Assembly: GCF_014699135.1 (NCBI RefSeq)
Contig: NZ_JACOFT010000004.1
Span: forward strand, 124,001 to 188,000
Origin: Cognatundibacterium aquatile
Lineage (GTDB): Bacteria; Pseudomonadota; Gammaproteobacteria; Burkholderiales; Burkholderiaceae_D
DNA length: 64,000 nucleotides
Direction: 5' to 3'
The notes below the pieces were generated by a model. It was not told the DNA's origin. It ran no database searches and was given only the letters and a program-made list of their open reading frames with translations. Shown here piece after piece: positions 6,908 to 16,332 of the stretch (positions within the stretch are counted from its first letter, which is position 1; each line of letters starts with the position of its first letter). The position numbers and the translations under genes are program-made.

Positions 6908-9043
6908 TCAGAAATCAAACTGTGCAGACAGTTTGTAAATCCTTGAGGCGCCCGGCAGCAAGTAGCCGCCGAGGGATTGCGTGACATCGCGCCAGTAGAA
7001 TTTATCGAATGCATTGTCGATATTAAAGCGCAAGGTCGTCGCGGTGCCGGCAATGCTGGTCACGTAACGCGCACCCAGATTCACGACCTGATAGCCGGGC
7101 ACAATCACCGCGTTATCCGGCGAATAGGCTTTATTGCCGGAATACTGCCAGCTCGCATTCAGATTCAGCCCTTTGACTTGCGCCACAGCGTAGTCGGCAT
7201 AGATGCTGGATTTCAGCTTAGGTACGTTCAACACGCGTTTGCCATCGAGCGCGGCATTTCCGGTGTCTTGCTGTTTCGCTTCCAGCGCGGTGATGCTGGC
7301 GCCGAGGTACAGTTGCGAACTTAATTTGCCCTGTGCTGCGAGCTCCAGCCCGGTATGTTGCGCTTCGCCATTCTGTACATAAACGTTGGCGCTGTTGGTA
7401 TATTCGAGTGGTTTCTGAATGCGGAAAACAGCCGCAGTGATGCTCAGATCACGGTTCAGATCGCTCTTGATACCGAACTCCAGTTGTTTCGAGCGTGCCG
7501 GATTCAGCATGACATTCTGATTGCTGGTGCCGAAAGGGGCGATGCCGCCATGTTCCAACCCTTGCGCAAACGAACCGTACAAAGACATGGATTGCACAGG
7601 TTGATAGACCAGCGCAGCATTCGACACCCAGGCATTGCGGTCATAGCCGGGATTATCGAGTTGGCTGCGCTCGATGTGCAGATGGCGCACGCCGGCGTGC
7701 AGTTTCCAGGTATCGCTGAGGCTGATGATGTCTTGCGCAAATACCGACCATTCTTTATCGGTGCGACGTAAGCTGGCCGCACCCGGCTGATTTGGCGATG
7801 GTGCAACGGCAACCGGGTTATACAGATTGCTGGTGCCAGCGTAATCGTAAATGTAATCGCCAAAATAATCTTTGCGGCGGGAAGTGGATAAACCTGCTGC
7901 AAACGTATGGGCAAATACGAAGGTGTTAAATTTACCGCTGAGCAGCGCCTGGGTGCCGGTCATCGATTTCGATTCATTCAGGCTGCGATAGTCATACACG
8001 TCGTAATCGCCATTTGCACAATAGCCCGGGGCCAGATTGGCAGAACTGCAGCCATACGGAAATGCGGTGTAATCGTCGCGTTTGAATTCATGCTGATTCG
8101 CGGCAAAGCTGGCGTTCCAGTCGGCGTTGATTTTGTATTCAAAACGCACGCCCACATTGGTGTTACGGGTATCGACCGGTTTCGCCCACGGCTGTTGATT
8201 CAGCATCATATCGGCGCTGATGTTACGGGGCAGATCGGTGCCATTCGTGAGCTGGAAGCCCGGCACGGAGAGCTGCGATTTGTGCTGGTAATCGAGATCG
8301 AGTTGCAGCAAAGCCTGCGACGACAAATGCCAGTCGAACGCGCCAGAAATAAACTGACGCTCACCATTCGCCCCTTTGACATACGAGCGCAGGCGTTCGC
8401 CAGCGGCATTGATGCGATAACCGAATTGGCGGTCGGCGCTCATGCCGCCCAGATCGGCACTGCCATACAAAGTGCCGCGTTCTGAAATTTCCGTGGTGAT
8501 GCTGCGCAGTGCGGATGTGGTCGGGCGCTTGGTCACATAATTCAGTATGCCGCCCGGTGTCGCGAAACCAGATTGGAATCCGGAAATACCTTTGAGGATT
8601 TCAACGCGTTCTTTATTTTCCAGCGGAATCGAGGCGTCACCCGGAATCGCAAAACCATCTTTGCGATAGCTGCTGGAATTATCCAGCGCAAAACCACGAA
8701 TCGAGAATTGCTCGGCATAGCCGATCGCGTTATAGGCATCATTCACGCTGGCATCGAATTTCATCGCATCGGTGGTTTGGCGTATACGCAAGTCCTGCAT
8801 TTGCAGCGTCGTCCATGCGGTGACCGAAAACGGCGTCTCGATCAGCGAGGTATTCAGAAAACCGGCGGCTTTGGTGCGTTCGGCTTTGGCATCGCTGAGC
8901 CGGTTGCCGCTGACGATGACTTCAGGTAAATCTTTTTCAACGGATTGCGCGTGCGCCGCGTTCCATGCAAATGCCTGTGCGACAGCAATGGCGATCAACG
9001 ATAAACGGCGTGGATGAAGATGATGTGCAGATGGGTTTTTCAT
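6908..9043 (-). CDS. TonB-dependent outer-membrane receptor under TPP riboswitch control
   Basis: A 711-residue receptor with a signal peptide ending A-H-A (about residue 32), a TonB-box-like E-V-I-V-S-G just after it, a plug domain (about 45-160, with S-I-R-G-F and V-E-I-L-K-G), and a beta-barrel ending in A-Q-F-D-F with the terminal Phe typical of outer-membrane proteins. By family it resembles siderophore receptors. A TPP riboswitch in the leader instead suggests uptake of thiamin or a precursor, driven by TonB-ExbBD. The frame is open 30 codons further upstream, but that part lies inside the riboswitch; the ATG at 9043 has a GAG-type Shine-Dalgarno and a proper signal peptide. Family is certain, substrate inferred. 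Confidence 0.92.
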   Translation of the reverse strand: MKNPSAHHLHPRRLSLIAIAVAQAFAWNAAHAQSVEKDLPEVIVSGNRLSDAKAERTKAAGFLNTSLIETPFSVTAWTTLQMQDLRIRQTTDAMKFDASVNDAYNAIGYAEQFSIRGFALDNSSSYRKDGFAIPGDASIPLENKERVEILKGISGFQSGFATPGGILNYVTKRPTTSALRSITTEISERGTLYGSADLGGMSADRQFGYRINAAGERLRSYVKGANGERQFISGAFDWHLSSQALLQLDLDYQHKSQLSVPGFQLTNGTDLPRNISADMMLNQQPWAKPVDTRNTNVGVRFEYKINADWNASFAANQHEFKRDDYTAFPYGCSSANLAPGYCANGDYDVYDYRSLNESKSMTGTQALLSGKFNTFVFAHTFAAGLSTSRRKDYFGDYIYDYAGTSNLYNPVAVAPSPNQPGAASLRRTDKEWSVFAQDIISLSDTWKLHAGVRHLHIERSQLDNPGYDRNAWVSNAALVYQPVQSMSLYGSFAQGLEHGGIAPFGTSNQNVMLNPARSKQLEFGIKSDLNRDLSITAAVFRIQKPLEYTNSANVYVQNGEAQHTGLELAAQGKLSSQLYLGASITALEAKQQDTGNAALDGKRVLNVPKLKSSIYADYAVAQVKGLNLNASWQYSGNKAYSPDNAVIVPGYQVVNLGARYVTSIAGTATTLRFNIDNAFDKFYWRDVTQSLGGYLLPGASRIYKLSAQFDF

Positions 9044-9112
9044 GTTGTACTCTCGGTTGCGGTGAAGTACAGCGCGGGAGTACACAAAAGGACGTGGCAG
9101 AGGCATGAACTT

Positions 9113-9203
9113 TGCGCTTCCCTTCGCTGGCATTATCCAGATCAGGTATAAGGGACTCTCTCACCCGGAAAAACATTTCCAGGACCCCTAGCGAAGGCGC
9201 CAC
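9113..9203 (-). promoter_or_regulatory. TPP riboswitch (THI element)
   Basis: On the minus strand the leader contains AGGGGTCC, GGGTGAGAGAGTCCC, ACCTGATCTGGATAATGCCA and GCGAAGGGAAG in the order of the conserved thiamin-pyrophosphate aptamer. The P1 stem pairs CTTCGCT (near 9195) with AGCGAAG (near 9121). TPP binding normally shuts off the downstream gene, here the TonB-dependent receptor starting 70 bp later. The THI-box match is close to consensus. Confidence 0.96.
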
Positions 9204-9230
9204 TTTAACATGAATCGTTTAGCTCAATAA

Positions 9231-9257
9231 AAAAAAGCACACCAGGTGTGCTTTTTT
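9231..9257 (-). terminator. Terminator downstream of rarD
   Basis: AAAAAAGCACACC (9231-9243) pairs with GGTGTGCTTTTTT (9245-9257), giving a symmetrical, bidirectional terminator. It ends the rarD transcript before the TPP riboswitch. Confidence 0.88.
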
Positions 9258-9261
9258 GCCT

Positions 9262-9337
9262 CAAATATACTGGGGGGAGTATCTTTAAAACCCCAGCAAA
9301 TACGCTGAGATTTGGTGCAAACAGGCTCATACTCCCT
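9262..9337 (-). repeat. Interspersed repeat, copy B (C6 core, minus strand)
   Basis: On the minus strand it starts with GGGAGTATG at 9336, inside the last codons and stop of rarD (Gly-Val-stop). It ends with GGGGTTTTAAAG-ATACT-CCCCCC-AGTAT-ATTT (core 9282-9267). The spacing between the two elements is 54 bp, as in copy A. It lies upstream of the TPP riboswitch and receptor gene. Confidence 0.8.
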
Positions 9338-10211
9338 GTTTTTTGGCTGCGAAGCTGATCCACATCCCTTCCATGGAATACACCAGCAGCGCTGCCCAGA
9401 TCGCAATGAAGCCGAGCAATTTATGCTGATCAAACGCTTCGTGAAACACCCAGATGCCGAGTAAGAGTTGCACGCTGGGTGCGATGTATTGCAGTAAACC
9501 GAGTGTCGTCATCGGAATCCGGCGCGCACCGGCAGCAAACAGTAATAGCGGAATTGCCGTGATCGGGCCGCTGAGTGCGAGCAATATCTGCATGTGGCTG
9601 TCTTGTACAAGAAACGCATTTTGCCCATGCAAAGTCAGCCACGCCAGATAAGCGAAAGCGAACGGAAACAGCAGTATCGTTTCCAGCGACAAGCCTTCCA
9701 ATGCGCCCAGTGACGACGTTTTACGCAACAGACCATAAGTGCCGAAGGTGATCGCCAGCGCTAAGGCCACCCAGGGCAAATGACCAGTTTGCCAGGTCAG
9801 CCAGGCGACACCAAGCGCCGCAAAGGCGACCGCCAGCCATTGACCCGGACGCAGTCTTTCCCGCAACACCGCCGAGCCGATCAGAATATTCACCAGCGGT
9901 GTAATGAAGTAACCCAGACTCGCATCGACGACATGACCATCGTTGACGGCCCAGATGTAGATAAACCAGTTGCTCGACAAGAGCAGAGCGCTGAGCGTAA
10001 AACCGGCAATCACTTTCGGCTGGCGACGGACAGCGCTCAGCCATGACCATTGCTGACGCCAGGCGAGCACGCCGGCTAAAAACAGCAGCGACCATAACAT
10101 ACGATGGATCAGTATTTCTAAGGAGGGAACGCTTTGCAGCGCTTTGAAATACAGTGGAAACAGACCCCAGACGATGTAAGCGGAGCCTGCCAGGAAGATG
10201 CCTTTACGCAT
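9327..10211 (-). CDS. rarD: EamA-family permease RarD
   Basis: A 294-residue inner-membrane protein of the drug/metabolite transporter superfamily with about ten hydrophobic helices in two EamA repeats. The N-terminus G-x-x-L-A-G-S-A-Y-I-V-W-G-L-F-P-L-Y-F-K and the H-R-x-L-W-S motif are characteristic of RarD. The transported substrate of RarD proteins is not well established. The last codons (K-Q-G-V-stop) are encoded by the first element of repeat copy B, so the repeat may have replaced or extended the original C-terminus. Confidence 0.92.
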   Translation of the reverse strand: MRKGIFLAGSAYIVWGLFPLYFKALQSVPSLEILIHRMLWSLLFLAGVLAWRQQWSWLSAVRRQPKVIAGFTLSALLLSSNWFIYIWAVNDGHVVDASLGYFITPLVNILIGSAVLRERLRPGQWLAVAFAALGVAWLTWQTGHLPWVALALAITFGTYGLLRKTSSLGALEGLSLETILLFPFAFAYLAWLTLHGQNAFLVQDSHMQILLALSGPITAIPLLLFAAGARRIPMTTLGLLQYIAPSVQLLLGIWVFHEAFDQHKLLGFIAIWAALLVYSMEGMWISFAAKKQGV

Positions 10212-10311
10212 GTATCATATCCAGAAAAAAGCCGCACAGCGGCTGAGGCATGAATTATCCTCGTAAAGACAGAATCATGCTTGAGGGGTAACTATTTGTT
10301 GCGTTGAATGG

Positions 10312-10344
10312 GGCGGATAGTGGACGGATAGTGGGCCGATAGTG
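10312..10344 (+). repeat. Three tandem copies of an 11-bp unit
   Basis: GGCGGATAGTG, GACGGATAGTG and GGCCGATAGTG follow each other directly in the 160-bp gap between rarD and the btuF-like gene. Each differs from the consensus by one or two bases. No function assigned. Confidence 0.75.
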
Positions 10345-10371
10345 GTGATGACTTGGAGGCGTAAGCCCGTT

Positions 10372-11258
10372 TTACTTTTCTCTGGCCGCCGCAATTTGCT
10401 TGCAGAGTGCTTCGGTGCCATCCAGTATGCGTGGCCCGGCGCGGTTCAGCCAATCGCCATTCACCGCGTACAGATGATTTTTCTTTGCTGCAGTCAGCAC
10501 TGAAAACTGCCGCCACTCATTCAGGCTATCGGTGTTGCTGCCGCCAGTGATAATGGCATCCGGATTCGCCGCCAGCAAAGCTTCCACTGACACGGTGGGG
10601 CTGATTTCTTTCAGTGCACCAAAAACGTTTTTGCCGCCGCATAAGCGTATCGCCGCCGAGACCATGTGCGTATCATTCAGCGTCATCAGTGGCTTGCGAT
10701 TGACTTGATAAAAGACACTGATGGGTTTGTCGCGTGCGCTCTGATATTGTTTCTGAAGGTTGGCGAGCCGCAAACGGAATTGCTCTGCGGCCGCTTTGCC
10801 TGCGGCTGGCGTGCCAGCCAGTATCGCCAGTCGTTCAAGCGTGGTGGTCACCATCTCATAATCGCGCGGCTCACTCTCAAAAACGGTGATGTGATTGTCG
10901 CGTAATTTGTTAACCAGTAATTTGCCGCTACCTGTGCCCCACACCACTACGAGATCAGGTTTTAAGGCCAGCAGTTTTTCCAGATCTAAGGCAAAGACAT
11001 TACCTACCGAAGGCAAGGCCTTTGCTGCTGCGGGAAAATCGCTGTAATCACTGACGGCAACGATACTTTTTGCGGCACCAGCTGCAAATAATAATTCGGT
11101 CGCATGCGGCGCCAGACTGATGATTCTTTGCGCTGGCTTGTCGAGTGTAATCGTACGCTGCGCATCGTCTTTGACACTGACCGCCGCCACACTGCTGGCG
11201 CTGACCAGCAGTGCAGGCAGTATGCAGATGCTGCCAATCAGCATGCGCAGCGATGTCA

Positions 11259-11259
<1 letters not shown>
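10372..11259 (-). CDS. btuF: Periplasmic substrate-binding protein, BtuF-like (cobalamin)
   Basis: A 295-residue periplasmic binding protein with a signal peptide to about residue 26 and the helical-backbone metal-receptor fold. Diagnostic stretches are R-I-I-S-L-A-P-H-A-T-E-L-L-F-A-A-G, A-V-S-D-Y-S-D-F-P and L-A-L-K-P-D-L-V-V. These match the BtuF-type cobalamin-binding group rather than typical siderophore-binding proteins. Its start overlaps the panC stop by one base (TGATG), so translation is probably coupled. No BtuCD permease genes or cobalamin riboswitch lie nearby, so the vitamin B12 role is inferred from family only. Confidence 0.82.
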
Positions 11260-12119
<860 letters not shown>

Positions 12120-12132
12120 TTATCAATGATAC

Positions 12133-12987
12133 TCAGACTGGCGAATAGGCGAGTCTGACGTAGATGGGCGCGAAGGCTTCGGCCTGCGTGATTTCTATCA
12201 GCGTTTCTTTCGCCAGTTCGAGCAAGGCGACAAAATTCACGACCAGTACCGGCGCGCCGCGGGAAGGATCGAATAATTCGGAGAATTCGACAAATTTAGT
12301 CGATTGCAGCTTACGTAAAATACCGGACATGTGTTCGCGTACCGATAATTCTTCGCGGCTGATTTTATGATGCGCCACCAGTGTTGCCCGCTTCATGATG
12401 TCGGCCCAGGCGGCTTGTATATCGGCTATTTCCACATGCGGCCAGTGCAATACCGTGTTTTGCTCGACGAATACCTGTGCGTGCAAAAAATCACGGCCTA
12501 ACTGCGGTATCGCATTTAAATCGTAAGCAGCCAGTTTCATTTGCTCATATTCGAGCAGGCGTCGTACCAATTCCGCACGCGGGTCTTCAGCCTCGTCTTC
12601 GGCATTGCTTTTGGTGGATGGCAGCAGCATGCGCGATTTAATCTCGATCAGCATGGCGGCCATCAGCAGGTATTCTGCGGCAAGCTCCAGATTATGTTCG
12701 CGAATCTGATCGACGTACTTCAGATATTGCAAGGTCACTTGCGCCATCGGAATGTCGAGAATATTGAAATTCTGTTTGCGGATCAGATACAACAATAAAT
12801 CCAGCGGCCCTTCGAATGCCTCCAGAAAAACTTCCAGCGCATCTGGCGGAATGTATAAATCATTCGGCAGCTTGAACAATGGCTCGCCGTACAGTCGCGC
12901 AAACGCCATGCCGTCAACGACATCGGGCGTGCTATCAACGGCACCGACCAGAGGTAACTCTGACGAGGGAAGTTCAGACGTAGTCAC
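12133..12987 (-). CDS. scpA: Segregation and condensation protein A
   Basis: ScpA is the kleisin that bridges SMC with ScpB in chromosome condensation. The 284-residue protein has the N-terminal kleisin signature F-E-G-P-L-D-L-L-L-Y-L-I-R-K-Q (about 53-67), I-P-M-A-Q-V-T-x-Q-Y-L, and a second helical block A-A-E-Y-L-L-M-A-A-M-L-I-E-I-K-S-R-M-L-L-P. The C-terminal winged-helix part is present. It starts with GTG at 12987 and follows the DUF3460 gene by 21 bp in the same direction. scpB and smc are not in the window. Confidence 0.95.
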   Translation of the reverse strand: MTTSELPSSELPLVGAVDSTPDVVDGMAFARLYGEPLFKLPNDLYIPPDALEVFLEAFEGPLDLLLYLIRKQNFNILDIPMAQVTLQYLKYVDQIREHNLELAAEYLLMAAMLIEIKSRMLLPSTKSNAEDEAEDPRAELVRRLLEYEQMKLAAYDLNAIPQLGRDFLHAQVFVEQNTVLHWPHVEIADIQAAWADIMKRATLVAHHKISREELSVREHMSGILRKLQSTKFVEFSELFDPSRGAPVLVVNFVALLELAKETLIEITQAEAFAPIYVRLAYSPV

Positions 12988-13008
12988 AAGCAGGGCGCTC
13001 TGACAGGA

Positions 13009-13218
13009 TCAGCCTTTGTTTTGGTAAACGTAAGCTTGTTGAGGCACGCGGGATTCCAGATTGTTTTTTTGCGTTTCCAGATCAACTGGAGCTTTGTCCC
13101 ATAACAGCGCGCGACCATCACGCTGGCTTTGCTCCAGCTTAGGATTCGCAGTTTTTAAACTTTTGAGAAAGCCAGTTGCTTCGGATTCGTACAGAGAAAA
13201 TTGCTTGGAGAATTTCAT
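13009..13218 (-). CDS. DUF3460 family small protein
   Basis: A 69-residue cytoplasmic protein starting M-K-F-S-K-Q-F-S-L-Y-E-S-E-A-T-x-F-L-K, which fits the short betaproteobacterial DUF3460 family. The frame is open 35 codons further upstream, but those codons are Arg-rich and unlike the family, so I use the ATG at 13218. It is the first gene before scpA and panC, and this association is common in Burkholderiales. Function unknown. Confidence 0.82.
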   Translation of the reverse strand: MKFSKQFSLYESEATGFLKSLKTANPKLEQSQRDGRALLWDKAPVDLETQKNNLESRVPQQAYVYQNKG

Positions 13219-13365
13219 AGTATTGAAATAAACACGTAAAGAACGGATGAAGCGGCATTTTACTCTGTATTTCCGGGAAAACCGCATTCGTCCAGATATG
13301 GATGGAAAAGTATTCGCAGGCACAGACGCTTCCCAGCGACGCGTCTGTGGCAGAGTACTGACAGA

Positions 13366-13947
13366 TTACAGGTCTGGTTTATCTACCCATTTACGCACGT
13401 GTACAGGTTGATAGGTCGCGAAGTGCTGTAATAACTCTGCCGGATTACTACTGGAATAGAGTAAATCCAGATGCGCTGAGCGCAAGAAGCCTTGTTGCTG
13501 GGTATTCTTTAAAAATTCCAGCAGACCGTCGTAGAAGCCTTCGACATTCAGTAAGCCTATCGGTTTGTCATGAAAACCCAGTTGTGCCCAGGTCATGACC
13601 TCGAATAATTCTTCGAGTGTACCTATGCCGCCTGGCATAGCGATAAAACCATCGGATAATTCCGCCATCATGGCTTTGCGCTCATGCATATTTTTGACGA
13701 TATGCAGCTCGCTCAGGCCGCGATGACCGACTTCTTTATCCATCAGCGCTTGAGGAATAATGCCGGTGACTCGCCCGCCAAGCCGCATGACTTCATCGGC
13801 AATGATACCCATCAGGCCGACGTTGCCGCCGCCATAGACCAGTCCCAGCTGTTGTTCGACCAGATTTGCTGCCAGTTGTCTGGCACCAGCCGCATAGGCG
13901 GGCAGGATTCCTGCCGCTGAGCCGCAATAAACGCAGATTGCTTTCAT
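13366..13947 (-). CDS. LOG-family protein (cytokinin riboside 5'-monophosphate phosphoribohydrolase-like)
   Basis: A 193-residue member of the LOG / TIGR00730 family. It has the Rossmann-type start C-V-Y-C-G-S, the Y-G-G-G-N-V-G-L-M-G motif (38-47), M-H-E-R-K-A-M-M (87-94) and the signature P-G-G-I-G-T-L-E-E (105-113), which holds the catalytic residues of nucleoside 5'-monophosphate phosphoribohydrolases. Bacterial members cleave AMP or similar nucleotides. The ATG overlaps the stop of the upstream TetR gene (ATGA), so the two are translationally coupled. Confidence 0.92.
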   Translation of the reverse strand: MKAICVYCGSAAGILPAYAAGARQLAANLVEQQLGLVYGGGNVGLMGIIADEVMRLGGRVTGIIPQALMDKEVGHRGLSELHIVKNMHERKAMMAELSDGFIAMPGGIGTLEELFEVMTWAQLGFHDKPIGLLNVEGFYDGLLEFLKNTQQQGFLRSAHLDLLYSSSNPAELLQHFATYQPVHVRKWVDKPDL

Positions 13948-14615
13948 GAATGATTCATTTTTTGCAGGTAGTTCTGCGACATTTTTTCAAAAACCTGTTT
14001 GGTTTCGCCGCGTAAATACGGGCTGATTAGTACGATGACCTGATAGCAGCCGCGCGCCAGTGATTCCGACATGGTTTGCAGCTCTGAATATTTACGCGGA
14101 TTGCGTACATATTCATACGACAGCCAGTAAGTGGCAACGACCACCATATTGGTTGCGAGCGCATCTATATCCATATCGGTTGCTTCGAATTCACCGTCGG
14201 CACGCAAGTCGTGACAGAGATCGGTGGCGACTTTGATTTTATGCGACAGGATTTCTTTGAAGTTGAGTTCCAGCTTACGGTTGCGAGACAGTAAATCACT
14301 CAGATCGCGATAGAAAAAGCGATAGCGCCATACCAGTTCAAAAGTCAGATGCAGATAGGTCCAGATATCCTGAATATTTGCTTTTCTACCCTGTGGAAAG
14401 GCGAGCTTTTTATTAATTTCCGCCTCAAACTGGGTAAAAATGGAGTTGACGATATCGTCTTTATTGCGGAAATGGTAATACAGATTGCCGGGCGAAATAT
14501 TCATTTCTTCGGCAATCACCGTTGTTGTGATGTTTGGCTCACCAAATTCATTAAACAAGCGGAGGGAAAGTTCGAGGATGCGTTCCCGGGTGCGGCGAGG
14601 AGCTTTGTGTTGCAT
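13944..14615 (-). CDS. TetR-family transcriptional regulator
   Basis: A 223-residue regulator. The N-terminal helix-turn-helix (about 9-60) reads T-R-E-R-I-L-E-L-S-L-R-L-F-N-E-F-G, then I-S-P-G-N-L-Y-Y-H-F-R-N-K, the classical TetR signature. The C-terminal ligand/dimer domain is helical and rich in aromatic residues (W-R-Y-R-F-F-Y-R-D-L), as in the TetR group often linked to fatty-acid or polyhydroxyalkanoate metabolism. It overlaps the LOG gene by 4 bp. The short upstream region has partial dyads (14644-14668) that could be its own operator. Target genes are unknown. Confidence 0.93.
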   Translation of the reverse strand: MQHKAPRRTRERILELSLRLFNEFGEPNITTTVIAEEMNISPGNLYYHFRNKDDIVNSIFTQFEAEINKKLAFPQGRKANIQDIWTYLHLTFELVWRYRFFYRDLSDLLSRNRKLELNFKEILSHKIKVATDLCHDLRADGEFEATDMDIDALATNMVVVATYWLSYEYVRNPRKYSELQTMSESLARGCYQVIVLISPYLRGETKQVFEKMSQNYLQKMNHS

Positions 14616-14643
14616 GTGATTCTTCTCGAAAAATTATTTCATT

Positions 14644-14668
14644 AGAATAACATCGTTCTGTTCAACAG
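14644..14668. promoter_or_regulatory. Possible TetR operator
   Basis: AGAA-N8-TTCT (14644-14659) overlaps the palindrome CTGTT-C-AACAG (14658-14668), 30-50 bp upstream of the TetR start. Autoregulation is the usual arrangement, but the dyads are short. Confidence 0.3.
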
Positions 14669-14680
14669 CAAAACCTCTCG

Positions 14681-15193
14681 CTACATTGTGGCAATTTTCT
14701 CGTTCTCAGAAGAAACGTGAAATAAGCGTGTTTTAGCGAGCTTATCGTGTAAAAATTGACCATGTTCGTCGAGACGTGATGTCATCGCCCAGCCTGCGAT
14801 GCCGATACCGAGAACGATTACCATCGGCCACTCTTTAAGTCCGAGCTGATAATTGATGGCCATTGCTGGAATAAACCACATCCAGGCAAGGCAATAGCGG
14901 ACGATCGCCTTCACCAACGGAAGTTTTTTGCCGTCGGTATCTGCCACGCGGATGCGCCAGGTTTGCATCGCAAGCGTTTGTCCGCTGCGGGTCCAGCAAA
15001 ACACAAAATAAATACCGATGACGATAAACAGCCACACTTGCCGTAGGTGTCGCAAGGTCAGTGCGTGCTTGCTTTGCGTGATGACATCAAACAAAAAACC
15101 GGCAACAAAGACGATGCCGAATAAGAGCAAGGCCTCATAGACCATGCAAATTAAACGGCGACGTAAAGTGGGTGTGGCTAAAACGCTGTTCAC
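14681..15193 (-). CDS. RDD-family membrane protein
   Basis: A 170-residue membrane protein. The N-terminal R-R-R-L-I-C-M-V-Y-E-A-L-L-L-F segment corresponds to the RDD motif region, and about four hydrophobic segments follow. W-R-I-R-V-A-D-x-D-G-K-K-L-P and a C-terminal H-D-K-L-A-K-T motif are typical of the family. It starts with GTG, 3 bp after the DUF3106 stop, and is the last gene of the sigma factor cluster. RDD protein functions are mostly unknown; some affect ion transport. Confidence 0.88.
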   Translation of the reverse strand: MNSVLATPTLRRRLICMVYEALLLFGIVFVAGFLFDVITQSKHALTLRHLRQVWLFIVIGIYFVFCWTRSGQTLAMQTWRIRVADTDGKKLPLVKAIVRYCLAWMWFIPAMAINYQLGLKEWPMVIVLGIGIAGWAMTSRLDEHGQFLHDKLAKTRLFHVSSENEKIATM

Positions 15194-15196
15194 AGA

Positions 15197-15913
15197 TTAT
15201 TTCGATACGGCTTGGGATGCAGAACCCGCGGCCGGAGCGATGGCAGGTTCACTGACGGCAGGCAGACTGCCGGAAGCTGGCGCAGGTGCGGCCACTAATG
15301 CTGCTGCCGATGCTGGCACCGGTGTTATTGGCGCGATCGGCGCTGCTAACGCTGGTTTTGCCGGTGGCTTAGGGCCCAGCTTAATCGGTGCCAGTATTTG
15401 CGGATTTTTCACCAGATCAGGCGATAAATTGGTCACGCTTTTTTTCTTTGCATGCTCCTGCGCGAGACGTTGTTTTTCTTCGGCGCTGAGTTGCTGATAT
15501 TGCTGCCACTGCGCTGATTTTTGCTCAGGTTTCACCAGCGAGCTTTTTGCGAAATTTTCACGCGCTGCCATGCGTTGTTCCGGTGTGAGCTTAATCCATT
15601 CGCGCATTCTTTCTTGCACGCGAACTTGCTCTTCCGGCTTCATTTTTGCGTAGCGTGTGACTATTTCCAGCCATTTTTTCTTGCGGCCTTCGGGGAACTT
15701 ATCCCATTCTCCTGCCAGTGGCGCCAATGCCTGTTTTTGCATGACATTCAGTTCCGACCACAATGGCCTTACCAGTGTGGCAGGTGCTGCAATTGCAGGT
15801 GTGGCTGCCGGTTTGGAAGCAGGCACAGCATTAGTGCCGCCCGCCAGCGCAAATGGCAGGCCAGCACTGAAAAGCAGGAAAAATACGTAATGACGTAAAT
15901 TGGAAAACGCCAC
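15197..15913 (-). CDS. DUF3106 protein (secreted, Pro/Ala-rich tail)
   Basis: A 238-residue protein with an N-terminal hydrophobic signal segment (about 8-24). The central charged helical block (about 50-140) repeats W-x-x-L-x-x-x-Q-K/E-Q-x-x-L-A-P-L-A-x-x-W and similar motifs, typical of DUF3106. The tail from about 155 is rich in Ala and Pro. It starts with GTG directly after DUF3619 (2 bp gap). Its heavy-metal-sensor-like helices (P-E-Q-R-M-A-A-R-E-N) recall periplasmic Spy/CpxP-type helices, but this is only a resemblance. Function unknown. Confidence 0.85.
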   Translation of the reverse strand: MAFSNLRHYVFFLLFSAGLPFALAGGTNAVPASKPAATPAIAAPATLVRPLWSELNVMQKQALAPLAGEWDKFPEGRKKKWLEIVTRYAKMKPEEQVRVQERMREWIKLTPEQRMAARENFAKSSLVKPEQKSAQWQQYQQLSAEEKQRLAQEHAKKKSVTNLSPDLVKNPQILAPIKLGPKPPAKPALAAPIAPITPVPASAAALVAAPAPASGSLPAVSEPAIAPAAGSASQAVSK

Positions 15914-15915
15914 GT

Positions 15916-16332
15916 TTACTCCTCCGCTTTATTCAGATAAGCGGTAAAGCCGGTATCGACATAAGCTGCGGGCGGTAATTCATCAACGAGGACAGCGGCA
16001 TCAATATCAGCTAATTCGCTGATGTTTTGTTGCTGTTCGTACTCATAAATACCAAACAATCCGGCAACCAGCGCCAGCATAGGTAGCAATAAACTCACTT
16101 TACCAAACCAAGAGCCCATGCCTTGAGACGCAAAACCGTTTACCCCGGCGAAGACGTTTTTGATTGCCAATACACTGACAGGAGCTTCCTGCTTCTTGCG
16201 GGCAAGAGCAAGCTTGCGTGCTTGCGCCAGTCTCTCCAGTGCCGGAGATGGGATATTTTCTGCTGATTCGTTCAGGGCACGTTTTACCTTGTAGGCAAAA
16301 TCAAGATCCCGCGATTCTTTTGAGTAGTTCAT
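15916..16332 (-). CDS. DUF3619 single-pass membrane protein, possible anti-sigma factor
   Basis: A 138-residue protein with a cytoplasmic N-terminal part (1-77) containing F-A-Y-K-V-K-R-A-L-N-E-S, one transmembrane helix (about 78-97) and a short periplasmic tail. It overlaps the sigma factor stop by 4 bp (ATGA). Topology, size and the coupled position directly after an ECF sigma factor match what is expected of an anti-sigma factor. DUF3619 has no proven function that I know of, so this role is inferred. Confidence 0.85.
   Translation of the reverse strand: MNYSKESRDLDFAYKVKRALNESAENIPSPALERLAQARKLALARKKQEAPVSVLAIKNVFAGVNGFASQGMGSWFGKVSLLLPMLALVAGLFGIYEYEQQQNISELADIDAAVLVDELPPAAYVDTGFTAYLNKAEE

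Noticed and set aside
9044-9133. 30-residue N-terminal extension of the TonB-dependent receptor
   Set aside because: It is encoded inside the TPP riboswitch and would place the signal peptide internally.
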